Shown: one piece after another, positions 8,086 to 16,073 of the stretch
How positions within the stretch are numbered: the first letter of the stretch is position 1
Layout of the letters: each line of letters starts with the position of its first letter
Assembly: GCA_002344215.1 (NCBI GenBank)
Contig: DDSV01000002.1
Location: 28,253 to 92,252 of the forward strand
Direction: 5' to 3'
DNA: 64,000 nucleotides
Origin: Akkermansiaceae bacterium UBA2381
GTDB taxonomy: Bacteria > Verrucomicrobiota > Verrucomicrobiia > Verrucomicrobiales > DEV007
The notes under the pieces: model-generated
The model's input: only the letters and a program-made list of their open reading frames with translations
The model's database searches: none
What the model was told of the DNA's origin: nothing
Program-made: the position numbers and the translations under genes

Positions 8086-10974
8086 GTGAAAGCCTTCTTT
8101 TTCCTTTGCTCGCTATTTTCTGTCTTTGGCGCCACCTGCATTGCACAGAGCAGTCCTCCGCCACCTGATTGGATATGGAAGGCCGGGGATAATCGCGAGG
8201 GGTCGGAAACGATGAGCGCCTCCCGATCGTTCCCGCTTTCGGGAAAAGCCAGTCGTGCCACCCTGCGGGCGACGGCGGACTTCGCGGGATTGCAGGTATC
8301 GCTGAACGGCAGCAAGGTGCTCGATCTGGATCCCTACGACCCGCCCGGACAGGTCGAGGTGACCCGCTGGCTGACCGGCGGAGAGAATGTCATCTCGGTG
8401 ATGGCAACAGGCGTCGAGGGACCTTCCGCCTTCGCCCTGACGCTGGAGATCGCGGCGGAGGCGGGCGAACCGCAGCTTATCAGGAGTGATGCCTCGTGGG
8501 CGGAGGTTGGAGGAGGGAACGTCCAATCCTGCGGTCCGGTCGATGCTCACCGATGGGCCCTCAACCGCCTTCCTGACGTCAGTCCCTTTGCCGAATATAA
8601 TCAGTGGAAAGAGGCGCTCGAAAAGCCTGATTCCGCGAATCTGTCCCCCCTGCCTCCCGGATTCGAGATCCAGAAAATCAGGGATGCCGGGGAAGGGGAG
8701 GACTCCTGGGTGAGCCTTGTCTTTGATAAACAGGGACGAGTCCTCATTGGAAAAGAGCAGAAGGGAATCCTCCGTCTGACCTTGTCACCGGACGGGAACG
8801 AAGTGGTGGCAGCCGAAACGGTCGAGGACACCCTGGGGGAATGCCGGGGGTTGGCCTGGGTTGGTGATACTTTATACGCCCACGCAAACAACTCAAAGGC
8901 GCTCTACTCCCTGCGCGACACCGACGCGGATGATCGCTTCGACGAAGTCGCTGTGGTGCAGACGACCGAAGGAGGGGCGGGGCACGGGCGCAATGCGCTG
9001 GCGGTGCATGAGGGTTCTCTGTATGCCATCGTCGGGGACAACATCGCCGTTCCGGAAGGTTCGCCGCGCCGGGCCCGTCCCGAAGGGGGAGCCCCTGCGG
9101 AACTCGGCCATTCCATTCGTATCGGATTTGACGAGGCGGGGAAAGTCACCTGGGAGGCGATGAACCGCGGACTGCGCAATCCCTATGGCATCGCCTTCAA
9201 TGCGGAGGGAGAGGCATTCACCTACGATGCCGACAACGAGGGAGATGTGGGTCTGCCTTTTTACCACCCGACACGTATCTGTCATCTCGTCTCCGGGGCG
9301 AACTACGGTTGGCACCAGGAGCGAGGCAATACACGCAGTTTTCCGATTTATGCTCCTGACAGCGTTCCGAGCCCGTTTGAAGTGGGCCGTGGCTCCCCGA
9401 CGGCGGTGAAATTCGGCACCCGAAGCGCCTTTCCCTCTCCCTGGAAAGAGGCGCTCTTTGCCCTCGACTGGGCTTACGGGCGTATTGTCGCGGTCCATCT
9501 GAACCCGAACGGGGCGGGTTATCTCGGGAGCGGCGGGATCTTCCTCGAGGGCCGTCCCCTCAACGTGACCGATCTCGATTTTGACTCAAAAGGGGCGATG
9601 TGGTTCGTGACGGGCGGACGTAAGACAAAATCAGCCCTCTTCCGTGTGAGGTATACCGGGGAGGTCCCCGCCCCGGTCGCTCCGGGCAAGCAGGCCGCTG
9701 ACCGGATCGCCTTTTCCGCGAAAGCACGAGAGTTGCGGAAGTCGCTTGAGCGATTCCACGGCAGGAATGATTCTGCCGCCATCGAAGCTGCCTGGCCGCA
9801 TCTCGCCAGTCCCGATCCCTGGATTCGAAACGCTGCCCGGGTGGCCCTTGAGTGGCAGCCCGTCGCGGCCTGGCGGGAGCGGGCCCTGGCCGCCGGAGCG
9901 GATTCCGGAGGGCTGACCGCGAAGCTTGCCCTGGCCCGGGCCGGAGGAGACGAGGATCGTGTCGCCCTTTCCCGACAGGCTGCCTCGCTCGTCTACGATC
10001 CGGCGACGGGTCGCCACGGCAAGCTTACCCTGATGCGGATCCACGAACTTGCCGGAATGCCGGAGTCGCCTGCCGATCATGCCCTCGTGGAGTCGCAACT
10101 TGCCTCTCTCGTTCCCGATCTGGCGGAGCCGGTCCACCGTGAGCGGGCCCGGCTCCTTGCTGCTCTGGGAGCTTCCGATGCGATCACTTACGCGCTCGAA
10201 CGTTTTGCGGCGAGTGAAAACCAACTCGACCGGCTCCATTACCTCGAGGTCCTCGCCGGCGCCAAGGCGGGTTGGACAGAGGAAACGAGCGAACTTTTCT
10301 TCACGACACTTGCCCATGCAAAACACTTCTCCTACGGCGATCGTTTCATGGCTGCGTTCTTCCAATCGCTTGAGGAGATGGCCCTCGGGAGGATCTCAGG
10401 GGTGCCGGAGCGGGAACGTCTCACCACCCTTCTTGCGGCGCCTCCGGAGGACAAAGACGGCGAACCAAAGCCGCGCCCGTTCGTGAAGCACTGGACCATC
10501 GGGGATTTTCCTGACCTTGACTCCGCCTCTGGCGGGGGATCACCTCCGGATGCCGCCCGCGGTCGGGAGCTCTATGTCGCGGCGCTTTGTGCAAAATGCC
10601 ATGTTTGCGGGACGACGGGACGTCCCGTCGGGCCGGACCTGACCACCATGGCCAGCCGATTCTCCCGCCGGGACCTGCTTGAGTCCATTCTCGATCCCTC
10701 CGCGGTGGTGGCCGAGGTCCATCGAAATGTCGTCGTGACCAAAACTGACGGATCGACTTTGCAGGGCCGAATCGTCCAGAACGACTTCCGTCAGTCGACT
10801 CTCACCCTCGCCACGAATCCGTTTGCTCCGGCGGAACTGCACACCCTCGCCAAGACTGAGATTAGATCATGGGAGGAATCGCCGGTTTCCCCGATGCCCC
10901 CCGCGCTCCTTGATACTCTCACCAAAGAGGAGATCGGGAATCTGATCGCGTTTCTGACGAGCGGGGGTAGATAG
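8086..10974 (+). CDS. Secreted dehydrogenase-like protein with C-terminal CxxCH haem domain
   Basis: A 962-residue exported protein starting at GTG 8086 with a signal peptide (KAFFFLCSLFSVFGATCIAQ). Residues about 180-530 look like a beta-propeller of the PVC membrane-bound dehydrogenase type: LPPGFEIQKI, SLVFDKQGRVLIG, AHANNSKALYSL, GLRNPYGIAFNAEGEAFTYD. Residues about 560-800 are helical and Ala/Leu-rich, like HEAT repeats. The last part is a c-type haem domain: Cys835-x-x-Cys838-His839 (CAKCH), then GRPVGPDLTTMASR, a distal Met region and the DPSAVVAEVHRN signature of PVC haem proteins. The likely role is oxidation of a sugar or alcohol in the periplasm with electron transfer to haem. The substrate cannot be told from sequence. 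Confidence 0.85.
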   Translation: MKAFFFLCSLFSVFGATCIAQSSPPPPDWIWKAGDNREGSETMSASRSFPLSGKASRATLRATADFAGLQVSLNGSKVLDLDPYDPPGQVEVTRWLTGGENVISVMATGVEGPSAFALTLEIAAEAGEPQLIRSDASWAEVGGGNVQSCGPVDAHRWALNRLPDVSPFAEYNQWKEALEKPDSANLSPLPPGFEIQKIRDAGEGEDSWVSLVFDKQGRVLIGKEQKGILRLTLSPDGNEVVAAETVEDTLGECRGLAWVGDTLYAHANNSKALYSLRDTDADDRFDEVAVVQTTEGGAGHGRNALAVHEGSLYAIVGDNIAVPEGSPRRARPEGGAPAELGHSIRIGFDEAGKVTWEAMNRGLRNPYGIAFNAEGEAFTYDADNEGDVGLPFYHPTRICHLVSGANYGWHQERGNTRSFPIYAPDSVPSPFEVGRGSPTAVKFGTRSAFPSPWKEALFALDWAYGRIVAVHLNPNGAGYLGSGGIFLEGRPLNVTDLDFDSKGAMWFVTGGRKTKSALFRVRYTGEVPAPVAPGKQAADRIAFSAKARELRKSLERFHGRNDSAAIEAAWPHLASPDPWIRNAARVALEWQPVAAWRERALAAGADSGGLTAKLALARAGGDEDRVALSRQAASLVYDPATGRHGKLTLMRIHELAGMPESPADHALVESQLASLVPDLAEPVHRERARLLAALGASDAITYALERFAASENQLDRLHYLEVLAGAKAGWTEETSELFFTTLAHAKHFSYGDRFMAAFFQSLEEMALGRISGVPERERLTTLLAAPPEDKDGEPKPRPFVKHWTIGDFPDLDSASGGGSPPDAARGRELYVAALCAKCHVCGTTGRPVGPDLTTMASRFSRRDLLESILDPSAVVAEVHRNVVVTKTDGSTLQGRIVQNDFRQSTLTLATNPFAPAELHTLAKTEIRSWEESPVSPMPPALLDTLTKEEIGNLIAFLTSGGR

Positions 10975-11160
10975 TTGTCAAAAGCTCCGGATTTCAAGCC
11001 AGATTCCCAGCCGCACGGACTCACCCCGATTGAAGAAACCAGCCGTGAATTAGGGTGGCTATGGTTATTAGCAAATGATTCTAATGGTTTGAGTCTTTTC
11101 AATTTCCCGTTACGGCGGAAAGCGCTATTGTCGACAAGTTAACTGAATCCTGATCCTTTA

Positions 11161-12195
11161 ATGGAGATAACCGCCAAAGAGCTAGCCGACTTACTGGGTG
11201 CCCGAATTGAGGGTGATCCGGAAGTAAAGGTTTCGAGACTTTCGAGGATTGAAGAGGCTGATCCCAGTTCCCTGAGTTTTCTGGGGAGTTCAAAGTATTA
11301 CCATTACGCTCACTCCGCGAAAGCAGGGATTCTTCTGTGTGATGAGGTTCTGCCCTGCAATTCGTCGAATTTTGGGGCGATCCTCCGGGTCAAGGAACCT
11401 TACGAGGCTTTCCACAAGCTGGTGGAATTCTGCAGTTCCATGGAGAACCGGCAGAAGCAGCCTGCCATTGAGGCAAACACCCATATTGGCAGTAATACCA
11501 CTCATGGAGAGAATTTTTATCTAGGTTCTTTCAGTTATCTTGGTGATGACGTCAGGATCGGGAACAACGTTACGATTTATCCGGGCGTCCATATCGGAGA
11601 CGGTGTTCAAATCGGCGACGGGACAACGATCCATGCAAATGTCTCCGTCTATCGTGGATGTATTATCGGAAACAATTGCATCCTGCATTCCGGATGTGTG
11701 ATCGGTTCCGACGGTTTTGGTTTTACACTTCTCGCAGACGGAACGTATCGGAAAACGCCCCAGACCGGGAATGTCGTCCTTGGGAACAGCGTGGAGATAG
11801 GGGCGAATACCTGCATTGATCGGGCGGTGGTCGGATCCACGCATCTCCGAAGCGGGGTAAAGCTCGATAACCTTGTTCAGGTCGCCCACAACGTGGACAT
11901 CGGGGAAAATACCGTAATTGCCGCCCAGACAGGAATTTCCGGATCAACCCGACTGGGAAAAAACATCATGATCGGGGGGCAGGCGGGAATTACCCAGCAT
12001 TTGAGCATCGCTGACGGAGTGAAAATCCAGGCTCAGGCCGCCGTAATACGGGATATATCGAAGGAGGGATCCGCGGTCGCTGGAACTCCCTCCACCGATG
12101 CCCGGGAGCATTATCGGATCCTGGCTGCCCTGAAGAATCTTCCGAAACTGATTCAGCGGGTGCGAAGACTGGAAACAAAGCTGGAAGAAAAGTAA
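11161..12195 (+). CDS. lpxD: UDP-3-O-acylglucosamine N-acyltransferase
   Basis: Third enzyme of lipid A synthesis: transfers a hydroxyacyl chain from ACP to the 2-amino group of UDP-3-O-acyl-glucosamine. The 344 residues show the LpxD layout: an N-terminal uridine-binding domain (MEITAKELADLLGARIEGDP), a left-handed beta-helix of hexapeptide repeats from about residue 110 to 300 (IGNNVTIYPGVHIGDGVQIG), the catalytic His segment VQVAHNVDIGENTVIAAQ, and a C-terminal helical tail. It opens the LPS operon; the 186 bases upstream are relatively AT-rich and probably hold the promoter, but no clear -35/-10 pair stood out. No Shine-Dalgarno precedes the ATG. Confidence 0.95.
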   Translation: MEITAKELADLLGARIEGDPEVKVSRLSRIEEADPSSLSFLGSSKYYHYAHSAKAGILLCDEVLPCNSSNFGAILRVKEPYEAFHKLVEFCSSMENRQKQPAIEANTHIGSNTTHGENFYLGSFSYLGDDVRIGNNVTIYPGVHIGDGVQIGDGTTIHANVSVYRGCIIGNNCILHSGCVIGSDGFGFTLLADGTYRKTPQTGNVVLGNSVEIGANTCIDRAVVGSTHLRSGVKLDNLVQVAHNVDIGENTVIAAQTGISGSTRLGKNIMIGGQAGITQHLSIADGVKIQAQAAVIRDISKEGSAVAGTPSTDAREHYRILAALKNLPKLIQRVRRLETKLEEK

Positions 12196-12249
12196 TTTCC
12201 TCTGCGAATCCGGATTTTCGGAGTTATCACTTTCTCCGGTAAACGATTA

Positions 12250-12423
12250 ATGAAACTAATTCGGGGGAAATGGGCTCTTGTCACCGGGGCTGCATCAGGA
12301 ATAGGACGGCGAATCAGTTCAGAGGAAGGTTCAGGCAGTTGCAAGGAGCCGCTCCAGCGCAGTCAGGCGGGGCCAATCAGGCCGATTCCGAATCGTGACG
12401 CCGGGTGTTATCACCCTCAATGA
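12250..12423 (+). pseudogene. Short-chain dehydrogenase/reductase remnant (middle lost)
   Basis: A 57-codon frame starting MKLIRGKWALVTGAASGIGR, the first strand and glycine-rich NAD(P)-binding motif of a short-chain dehydrogenase. Such enzymes have about 250 residues, but here the similarity stops after about 22 residues. Its stop (TGA, 12421-12423) overlaps the ATG at 12420 of the next gene as ATGA. If one base is skipped after SSEE near 12323, the next frame reads VQAVARSRSSAVRRGQSGRF and ends at 12448; this looks like an ordinary basic SDR C-terminus, though that is inference. The simplest reading is an internal deletion joining the start of the gene to its end, with a frameshift. Confidence 0.6.
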
Positions 12424-13391
12424 GAATTGCAAACAGTTGCCGGGGTAAAAAATTGAAAACGGCCCTCATCCTGGGAAGAAGAAACGGTGCAGGCCTTGAT
12501 AGGGACTCGGAACTCTTGTCCGAAGTGCTCAACGAATGCGGAGTATTGGTAAAGGTCCCCCGCCTGAAAAATATCTTCGACGGATTGTCTCGGGAACATG
12601 TGGCGGAGGCGGCCTTTCACCTGGAGCGGGTGGCTCCAGGATGGTGGTTGCGCAAGGCTGACCGGCATATACTCATTCCGAATCAGGAACGTTTTCCAAA
12701 GCGTCTCATCGCCCGCCTCGAAAGGATGGACGAAATCTGGTGTAAGTCCCGGCACGCCGAGGCGGTCTTCAGCCAGCTGCACCGGAAAGTGATTTACGTC
12801 GGGTTTACTTCGAAGGACCGGATCCTTTCCGGGGCGGAACCCGACTATGGGACCTTCTTTCATTTGGCCGGAAAGAGCACGATGAAGAACACGAGTCTGC
12901 TCCTTGAATTATGGCGCTGCCATCCCGAGTGGCCCCGGCTCACGGTGGTGCAGCATCCCTCCAATGCACCGAAGCAGGTTCCAGGAAATGTCAATCTCAT
13001 CGGCCGGTATCTGAATGATGATGAATTGAGGAGATTGCAGAATTGCCACGGTATTCATTTGTGTCCCTCATTATCGGAAGGGTGGGGACACTACATCGCT
13101 GAGGCGCTTTCCTGTCGTGCCCTTGTCGTCACGACCGACGCGCCACCCATGAACGAACTGGTTTCTGCAGATCGCGGGGTGCTCGTGCCTTATTCAAGCT
13201 CGGAGCCCAGACATCTTGGTACTGTTTATCGTGCCCGGCCCGGGGACCTTGAGGCGGTAATTGAGGATTTGTTAGTGATGCCCGGAGAGGTAAAGCGGCA
13301 TCTTGGTGAGGCTGCGAGGGCGTGGTTCGAGGAAAACAGCCGAAACTTCAAAGCCCGGGTCATCGGAGCGATAGCCCCGGATGGCGGGTAA
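12420..13391 (+). CDS. Glycosyltransferase, GT4-like (LPS core candidate)
   Basis: A cytoplasmic retaining glycosyltransferase of GT-B fold, about 323 residues, probably adding a sugar to the LPS core. Evidence: FHLAGKSTMKNTSLLLELW at the start of the C-terminal nucleotide-sugar domain, HLCPSLSEGWGHYIAEALSC with the E-x7-E motif of GT4 enzymes, and LVVTTDAPPMNEL. Three starts are possible: GTG 12405, ATG 12420 (overlapping the stop of the SDR remnant) and TTG 12453, after a GGGG-rich stretch, which would give the compact N-terminus KTALILGRRNGAGLDRDSE. I prefer 12420 for coupling, but 12453 is credible. Second intact gene of the lpxD-lpxB operon. Confidence 0.85.
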   Translation: MRIANSCRGKKLKTALILGRRNGAGLDRDSELLSEVLNECGVLVKVPRLKNIFDGLSREHVAEAAFHLERVAPGWWLRKADRHILIPNQERFPKRLIARLERMDEIWCKSRHAEAVFSQLHRKVIYVGFTSKDRILSGAEPDYGTFFHLAGKSTMKNTSLLLELWRCHPEWPRLTVVQHPSNAPKQVPGNVNLIGRYLNDDELRRLQNCHGIHLCPSLSEGWGHYIAEALSCRALVVTTDAPPMNELVSADRGVLVPYSSSEPRHLGTVYRARPGDLEAVIEDLLVMPGEVKRHLGEAARAWFEENSRNFKARVIGAIAPDGG

Positions 13392-13578
13392 TCACCCTGG
13401 AAACAGAACCAAATTGGCAAAGAATACCGCTCGACTTCCCCGTCCTCCGAAAACTAGTGTCTCGCTTTCCCCTGTCGTTGCCCCCTTCTTCCTGGCAGGA
13501 AGAACAGGTCGGGCGCTGCGCCCCTCTTTGAAAACGCCCCGCTGTCCCTACTTTCCGTGTTTTGCAGAATGCCGATGA
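13381..13578 (+). pseudogene. Short coupled frame between two glycosyltransferases, possible gene remnant
   Basis: A 65-codon frame (starts MAGNHPGNRTKLAKNTARLP) whose ATG lies 11 bases inside the end of the upstream glycosyltransferase and whose TGA (13576-13578) overlaps the ATG of the next glycosyltransferase at 13575. Its composition (many Pro, Arg, Cys, Ser) does not look like a folded protein and no family is recognised. The precise overlaps on both sides are what an operon gene would show. I therefore infer another gene that lost its middle, like the SDR and MsbA remnants beside it. It could also be chance in a 180-base gap. Confidence 0.38.
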
Positions 13579-14621
13579 AAATCAGTCTGAAAGATGTCGA
13601 TATTGTCGCGCCCAACATTCACGGGCGGCATACGGGCGTGACCTCGACCATTATTGCACTGTTGCCCCATCAGATGAAGGAGTGCCGGATCGCCAGTTGT
13701 GGTCCCGGACTGCCTGACAGCATTCCGAGGTTCTCTTATCTTGCCGGTATTCTCGGGGGGTGGGGCAGGAAACGGGTCCTCCATGCGAGGCGCAACAATG
13801 AGATGCTCATTGCGTTGTTCCTGAAATATTTCCTGCGCCAGCCTCTGAAGATCGTTTTTACCAGCGCGGCTCAAAGAGAGCTTGCCGCCTTCACTCACTT
13901 TATGCTCCGGTGGGTTGACGTCGTGATCGCTACTTCCGAAATCGCAGCCTCCTATGTGCGGCGGCCGTCCATTCTCATCCCCCACGGCGTTGATCTGAAT
14001 CGCTTTTGTCCCCCGGATCGCAAGGAGGATGCCTGGAAAAAAACGGGCCTCCCCGGGAAATACGGTGTGGGAGTGTTCGGAAGAGTGAGGGAGCAAAAAG
14101 GAACCGACCTATTTGTTCAGGCGATGATAGATCTTCTCCCGCGTTTCCCGGACTGGACGGCAGTGGTCACTGGACTCGAAGCGGCCGATGAAAGGGATTT
14201 TGTTGCCGGGCTCAAACAAAGGATTCTTGATGCCGGACTCGAGGACAGGATCTTCATGCTGGGGGTGCGTCCGTTTGAGGAAGTCCCCGGATGGTTTCAG
14301 GCGGTGACGCTCTATGTGGCTCCGATGAGGTCGGAGGGGTTCGGGTTGACGACTCTGGAGGCGATGGCCAGCGGAGCAGCCGTGGTGGCCACACGCGCCG
14401 GTGCCTCGCCGCAAATCGTCAGCGACAGCACGACCGGCACTTTGGTACCGGTAGAGGACCAGGAAGCACTCACCGCGGCAATTGAACCTTTTCTTGCCGA
14501 TCCGGAATTCGCACTGGAGACAGGAAGGCGGGGGCGAGCGCGGGCGGAGCAATATCACTCCATCGGGCACGAGGCGCGGGAGCTCGTCAAGGTGTATCAG
14601 TCCCTCCTGGCTGAAACGTAA
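13575..14621 (+). CDS. Glycosyltransferase family 4 (LPS core candidate)
   Basis: A GT-B glycosyltransferase of 348 residues, cytoplasmic or membrane-associated. The N-terminal acceptor domain begins MKISLKDVDIVAPNIHGRHT; the C-terminal donor domain has ILIPHGVDLNRFCPP, VGVFGRVREQKGTDLFVQAM, and the GT4 signature APMRSEGFGLTTLEAMASG with the E-x7-E pair, followed by GTLVPVEDQEALTAAI. These are typical of enzymes that use nucleotide-activated sugars to extend LPS core or exopolysaccharide. The ATG at 13575 is chosen because it overlaps the preceding stop (ATGA); ATG 13569 and GTG 13557 are in frame upstream. The msbA remnant follows after 35 bases. Confidence 0.93.
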   Translation: MKISLKDVDIVAPNIHGRHTGVTSTIIALLPHQMKECRIASCGPGLPDSIPRFSYLAGILGGWGRKRVLHARRNNEMLIALFLKYFLRQPLKIVFTSAAQRELAAFTHFMLRWVDVVIATSEIAASYVRRPSILIPHGVDLNRFCPPDRKEDAWKKTGLPGKYGVGVFGRVREQKGTDLFVQAMIDLLPRFPDWTAVVTGLEAADERDFVAGLKQRILDAGLEDRIFMLGVRPFEEVPGWFQAVTLYVAPMRSEGFGLTTLEAMASGAAVVATRAGASPQIVSDSTTGTLVPVEDQEALTAAIEPFLADPEFALETGRRGRARAEQYHSIGHEARELVKVYQSLLAET

Positions 14622-14656
14622 ACGCATCTCCGAATCCAAACCGACCGAGTCATCTG

Positions 14657-15064
14657 ATGAATCACTTTCGGCGCATCCTAAAGTTCGGTTTTCCGCATTT
14701 CATTCGATACTGGAAACGCCTGGCTCTGGGAGTTGTCTTCGGGATGCTTTATGCCGCGAGTAATGCAGGATATATCGGGGGCACCAATCTGGTCGCCTCA
14801 AGAATGGATCCCGATGCGTATTCCTCAGTCCAGAAAGTTGTGGATTCCCAGTCGGACGCTGAGGTTCAGGTTGCCATTGATAGTCTGGCGGATAAACGAA
14901 CGGTCATCAGTATCGCGCATCGTCTTTCGACGCTTTCCTGTATGGATCGGATCATAGTCTTCTCCGGGGGAAGAATTGTCGAGGCGGGCGGATTTCAGGA
15001 ACTCTTGAAGCTCGGCGGAATTTTTGCGAAAATGGCGGCACGTCAGGGAATACGCCCGGAATGA
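14657..15064 (+). pseudogene. msbA: MsbA-type lipid A ABC exporter, internally deleted
   Basis: An open frame of 135 residues made of two pieces of a roughly 600-residue exporter. Residues 1 to about 60 (MNHFRRILKFGFPHFIRYWK, then a hydrophobic first membrane helix) match the start of MsbA-like proteins. From about residue 68 the sequence is the end of the ATPase domain: DSQSDAEVQVAIDSLADKRT, the H-loop TVISIAHRLSTL, then DRIIVFSGGRIVEAG. Walker A, Q-loop, signature motif and Walker B are absent, as are five membrane helices, so it cannot be a working transporter. The joint is in frame. Its TGA overlaps the next ATG (ATGA at 15061). A full MsbA should exist elsewhere if this locus is real. 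Confidence 0.8.
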
Positions 15065-15165
15065 GAAACACTCCGGCTGGCATTATGGCAGAGGACTGCC
15101 ACTTAGATCGTCACGGAAAACAGGGCGGCTGGAACTGGCGTTTTAGGAGAGATAACAGAAAATGA
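15061..15165 (+). pseudogene. 34-codon frame coupled at both ends, possible gene remnant
   Basis: The ATG at 15061 overlaps the msbA-remnant stop as ATGA, and its own TGA (15163-15165) overlaps the lpxI ATG at 15162, again as ATGA. The 34 residues (starting MRNTPAGIMAEDCHLDRHGK) match no family I know. Double ATGA coupling is unlikely to be random in such a short frame, so I infer a collapsed operon gene, at the position where an acyltransferase, kinase or glycosyltransferase of lipid A synthesis might sit. An AGGAGA lies about 12 bases before the lpxI start, inside this frame. Confidence 0.35.
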
Positions 15166-16022
15166 GCGACGAGAAAATCATGGGACTGATTGCCGGGGCC
15201 GACCGGCTTCCGCTTATTGTCGCGAGAGGAATGAAGAGCGCCGGTTACCGGATTGTCTGTGTCGGCATCGAAGATAATGTGAACTCCGAATTGAAGGAGA
15301 TCGTCGACGTATACCATGGGGTCGCCCTCGCACGCATGGGGGGATGGATCAAAAATCTCCGGAAGCACCATGTCAGCCGGGCTATAATGGTTGGCAAAAT
15401 CGAGAAAAGTAAGGCATATGCTCCGTATCGTGTTTTGAGATACCTCCCTGACTGGCGGGGAATCAGAGTCTGGTACTGGCGCCTGAGGAAAACAGACAAA
15501 CGGGGGGGCTCACTCCTGGGAGCGACAGCCGACGAACTTGCGAGCGCGGGAATTTATTTGCAGGACTCAACCATGTTTAACAAAGAAGATTTGGCCGAAG
15601 CCGGTCCGATGACCAGTAGGAAGCCGGGTGCCGCGGTTCTTGCTGACATCCAGTTTGGAATCATGATTGCGAAGTTGCTCGGAAAGGCCGACGTGGGGCA
15701 GTCCATCACCGTGAGAGAGAAAGAAACGGTGGCGGTGGAGGCGCTGGAGGGAACTGCAAGGATGCTAAGGAGGACGGGAAAACTTTGCGGCGCAGGCTGG
15801 ACTCTCGTCAAGGTTGCGAAACCGGAGCAGGATCCGCGTTTTGATGTTCCCTGTATCGGGATCGATACCGTAAAGTCAGTTGCTTCCTCCGGAGGAGTTT
15901 GCATTGCAGTCGAGGCGGGAAAAACCTTCATCATCGACAAAGCCGCCACCCTGGAGCTTGCGGAGAAAGAGGGAATCGTTGTCTTCGGTTTCGAAGCGAA
16001 GTGGGAAGAGGAAGGCAACTGA
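15162..16022 (+). CDS. lpxI: UDP-2,3-diacylglucosamine pyrophosphatase LpxI
   Basis: Hydrolyses UDP-2,3-diacylglucosamine to lipid X and UMP, the step done by LpxH in E. coli. The 286 residues follow the LpxI (DUF1009) family: the N-terminal GLIAGADRLPLIVARGMKSAGY, a middle segment with GKIEKSKAY, then TADELASAGI, MTSRKPGAAVLADIQFG, the conserved VREKETVAVEALEGT motif around the catalytic region, and FDVPCIGIDTV near the end. Expected in the cytoplasm at the membrane face. An AGGAGA about 12 bases upstream is one of the few clear ribosome sites in the window. Followed by lpxB after 51 bases, so both successive steps are encoded together. Confidence 0.94.
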   Translation: MSDEKIMGLIAGADRLPLIVARGMKSAGYRIVCVGIEDNVNSELKEIVDVYHGVALARMGGWIKNLRKHHVSRAIMVGKIEKSKAYAPYRVLRYLPDWRGIRVWYWRLRKTDKRGGSLLGATADELASAGIYLQDSTMFNKEDLAEAGPMTSRKPGAAVLADIQFGIMIAKLLGKADVGQSITVREKETVAVEALEGTARMLRRTGKLCGAGWTLVKVAKPEQDPRFDVPCIGIDTVKSVASSGGVCIAVEAGKTFIIDKAATLELAEKEGIVVFGFEAKWEEEGN

Positions 16023-16073
16023 CGGCTGCCGGTGACTTTTCTCTAAATTGTCTCCCCAAAAACCTCTGTCCGG

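Noticed and set aside
13511..13523. Palindrome GGGCGCTGCGCCC
   Set aside because: Short GC palindrome without T-run; expected by chance in GC-rich DNA.
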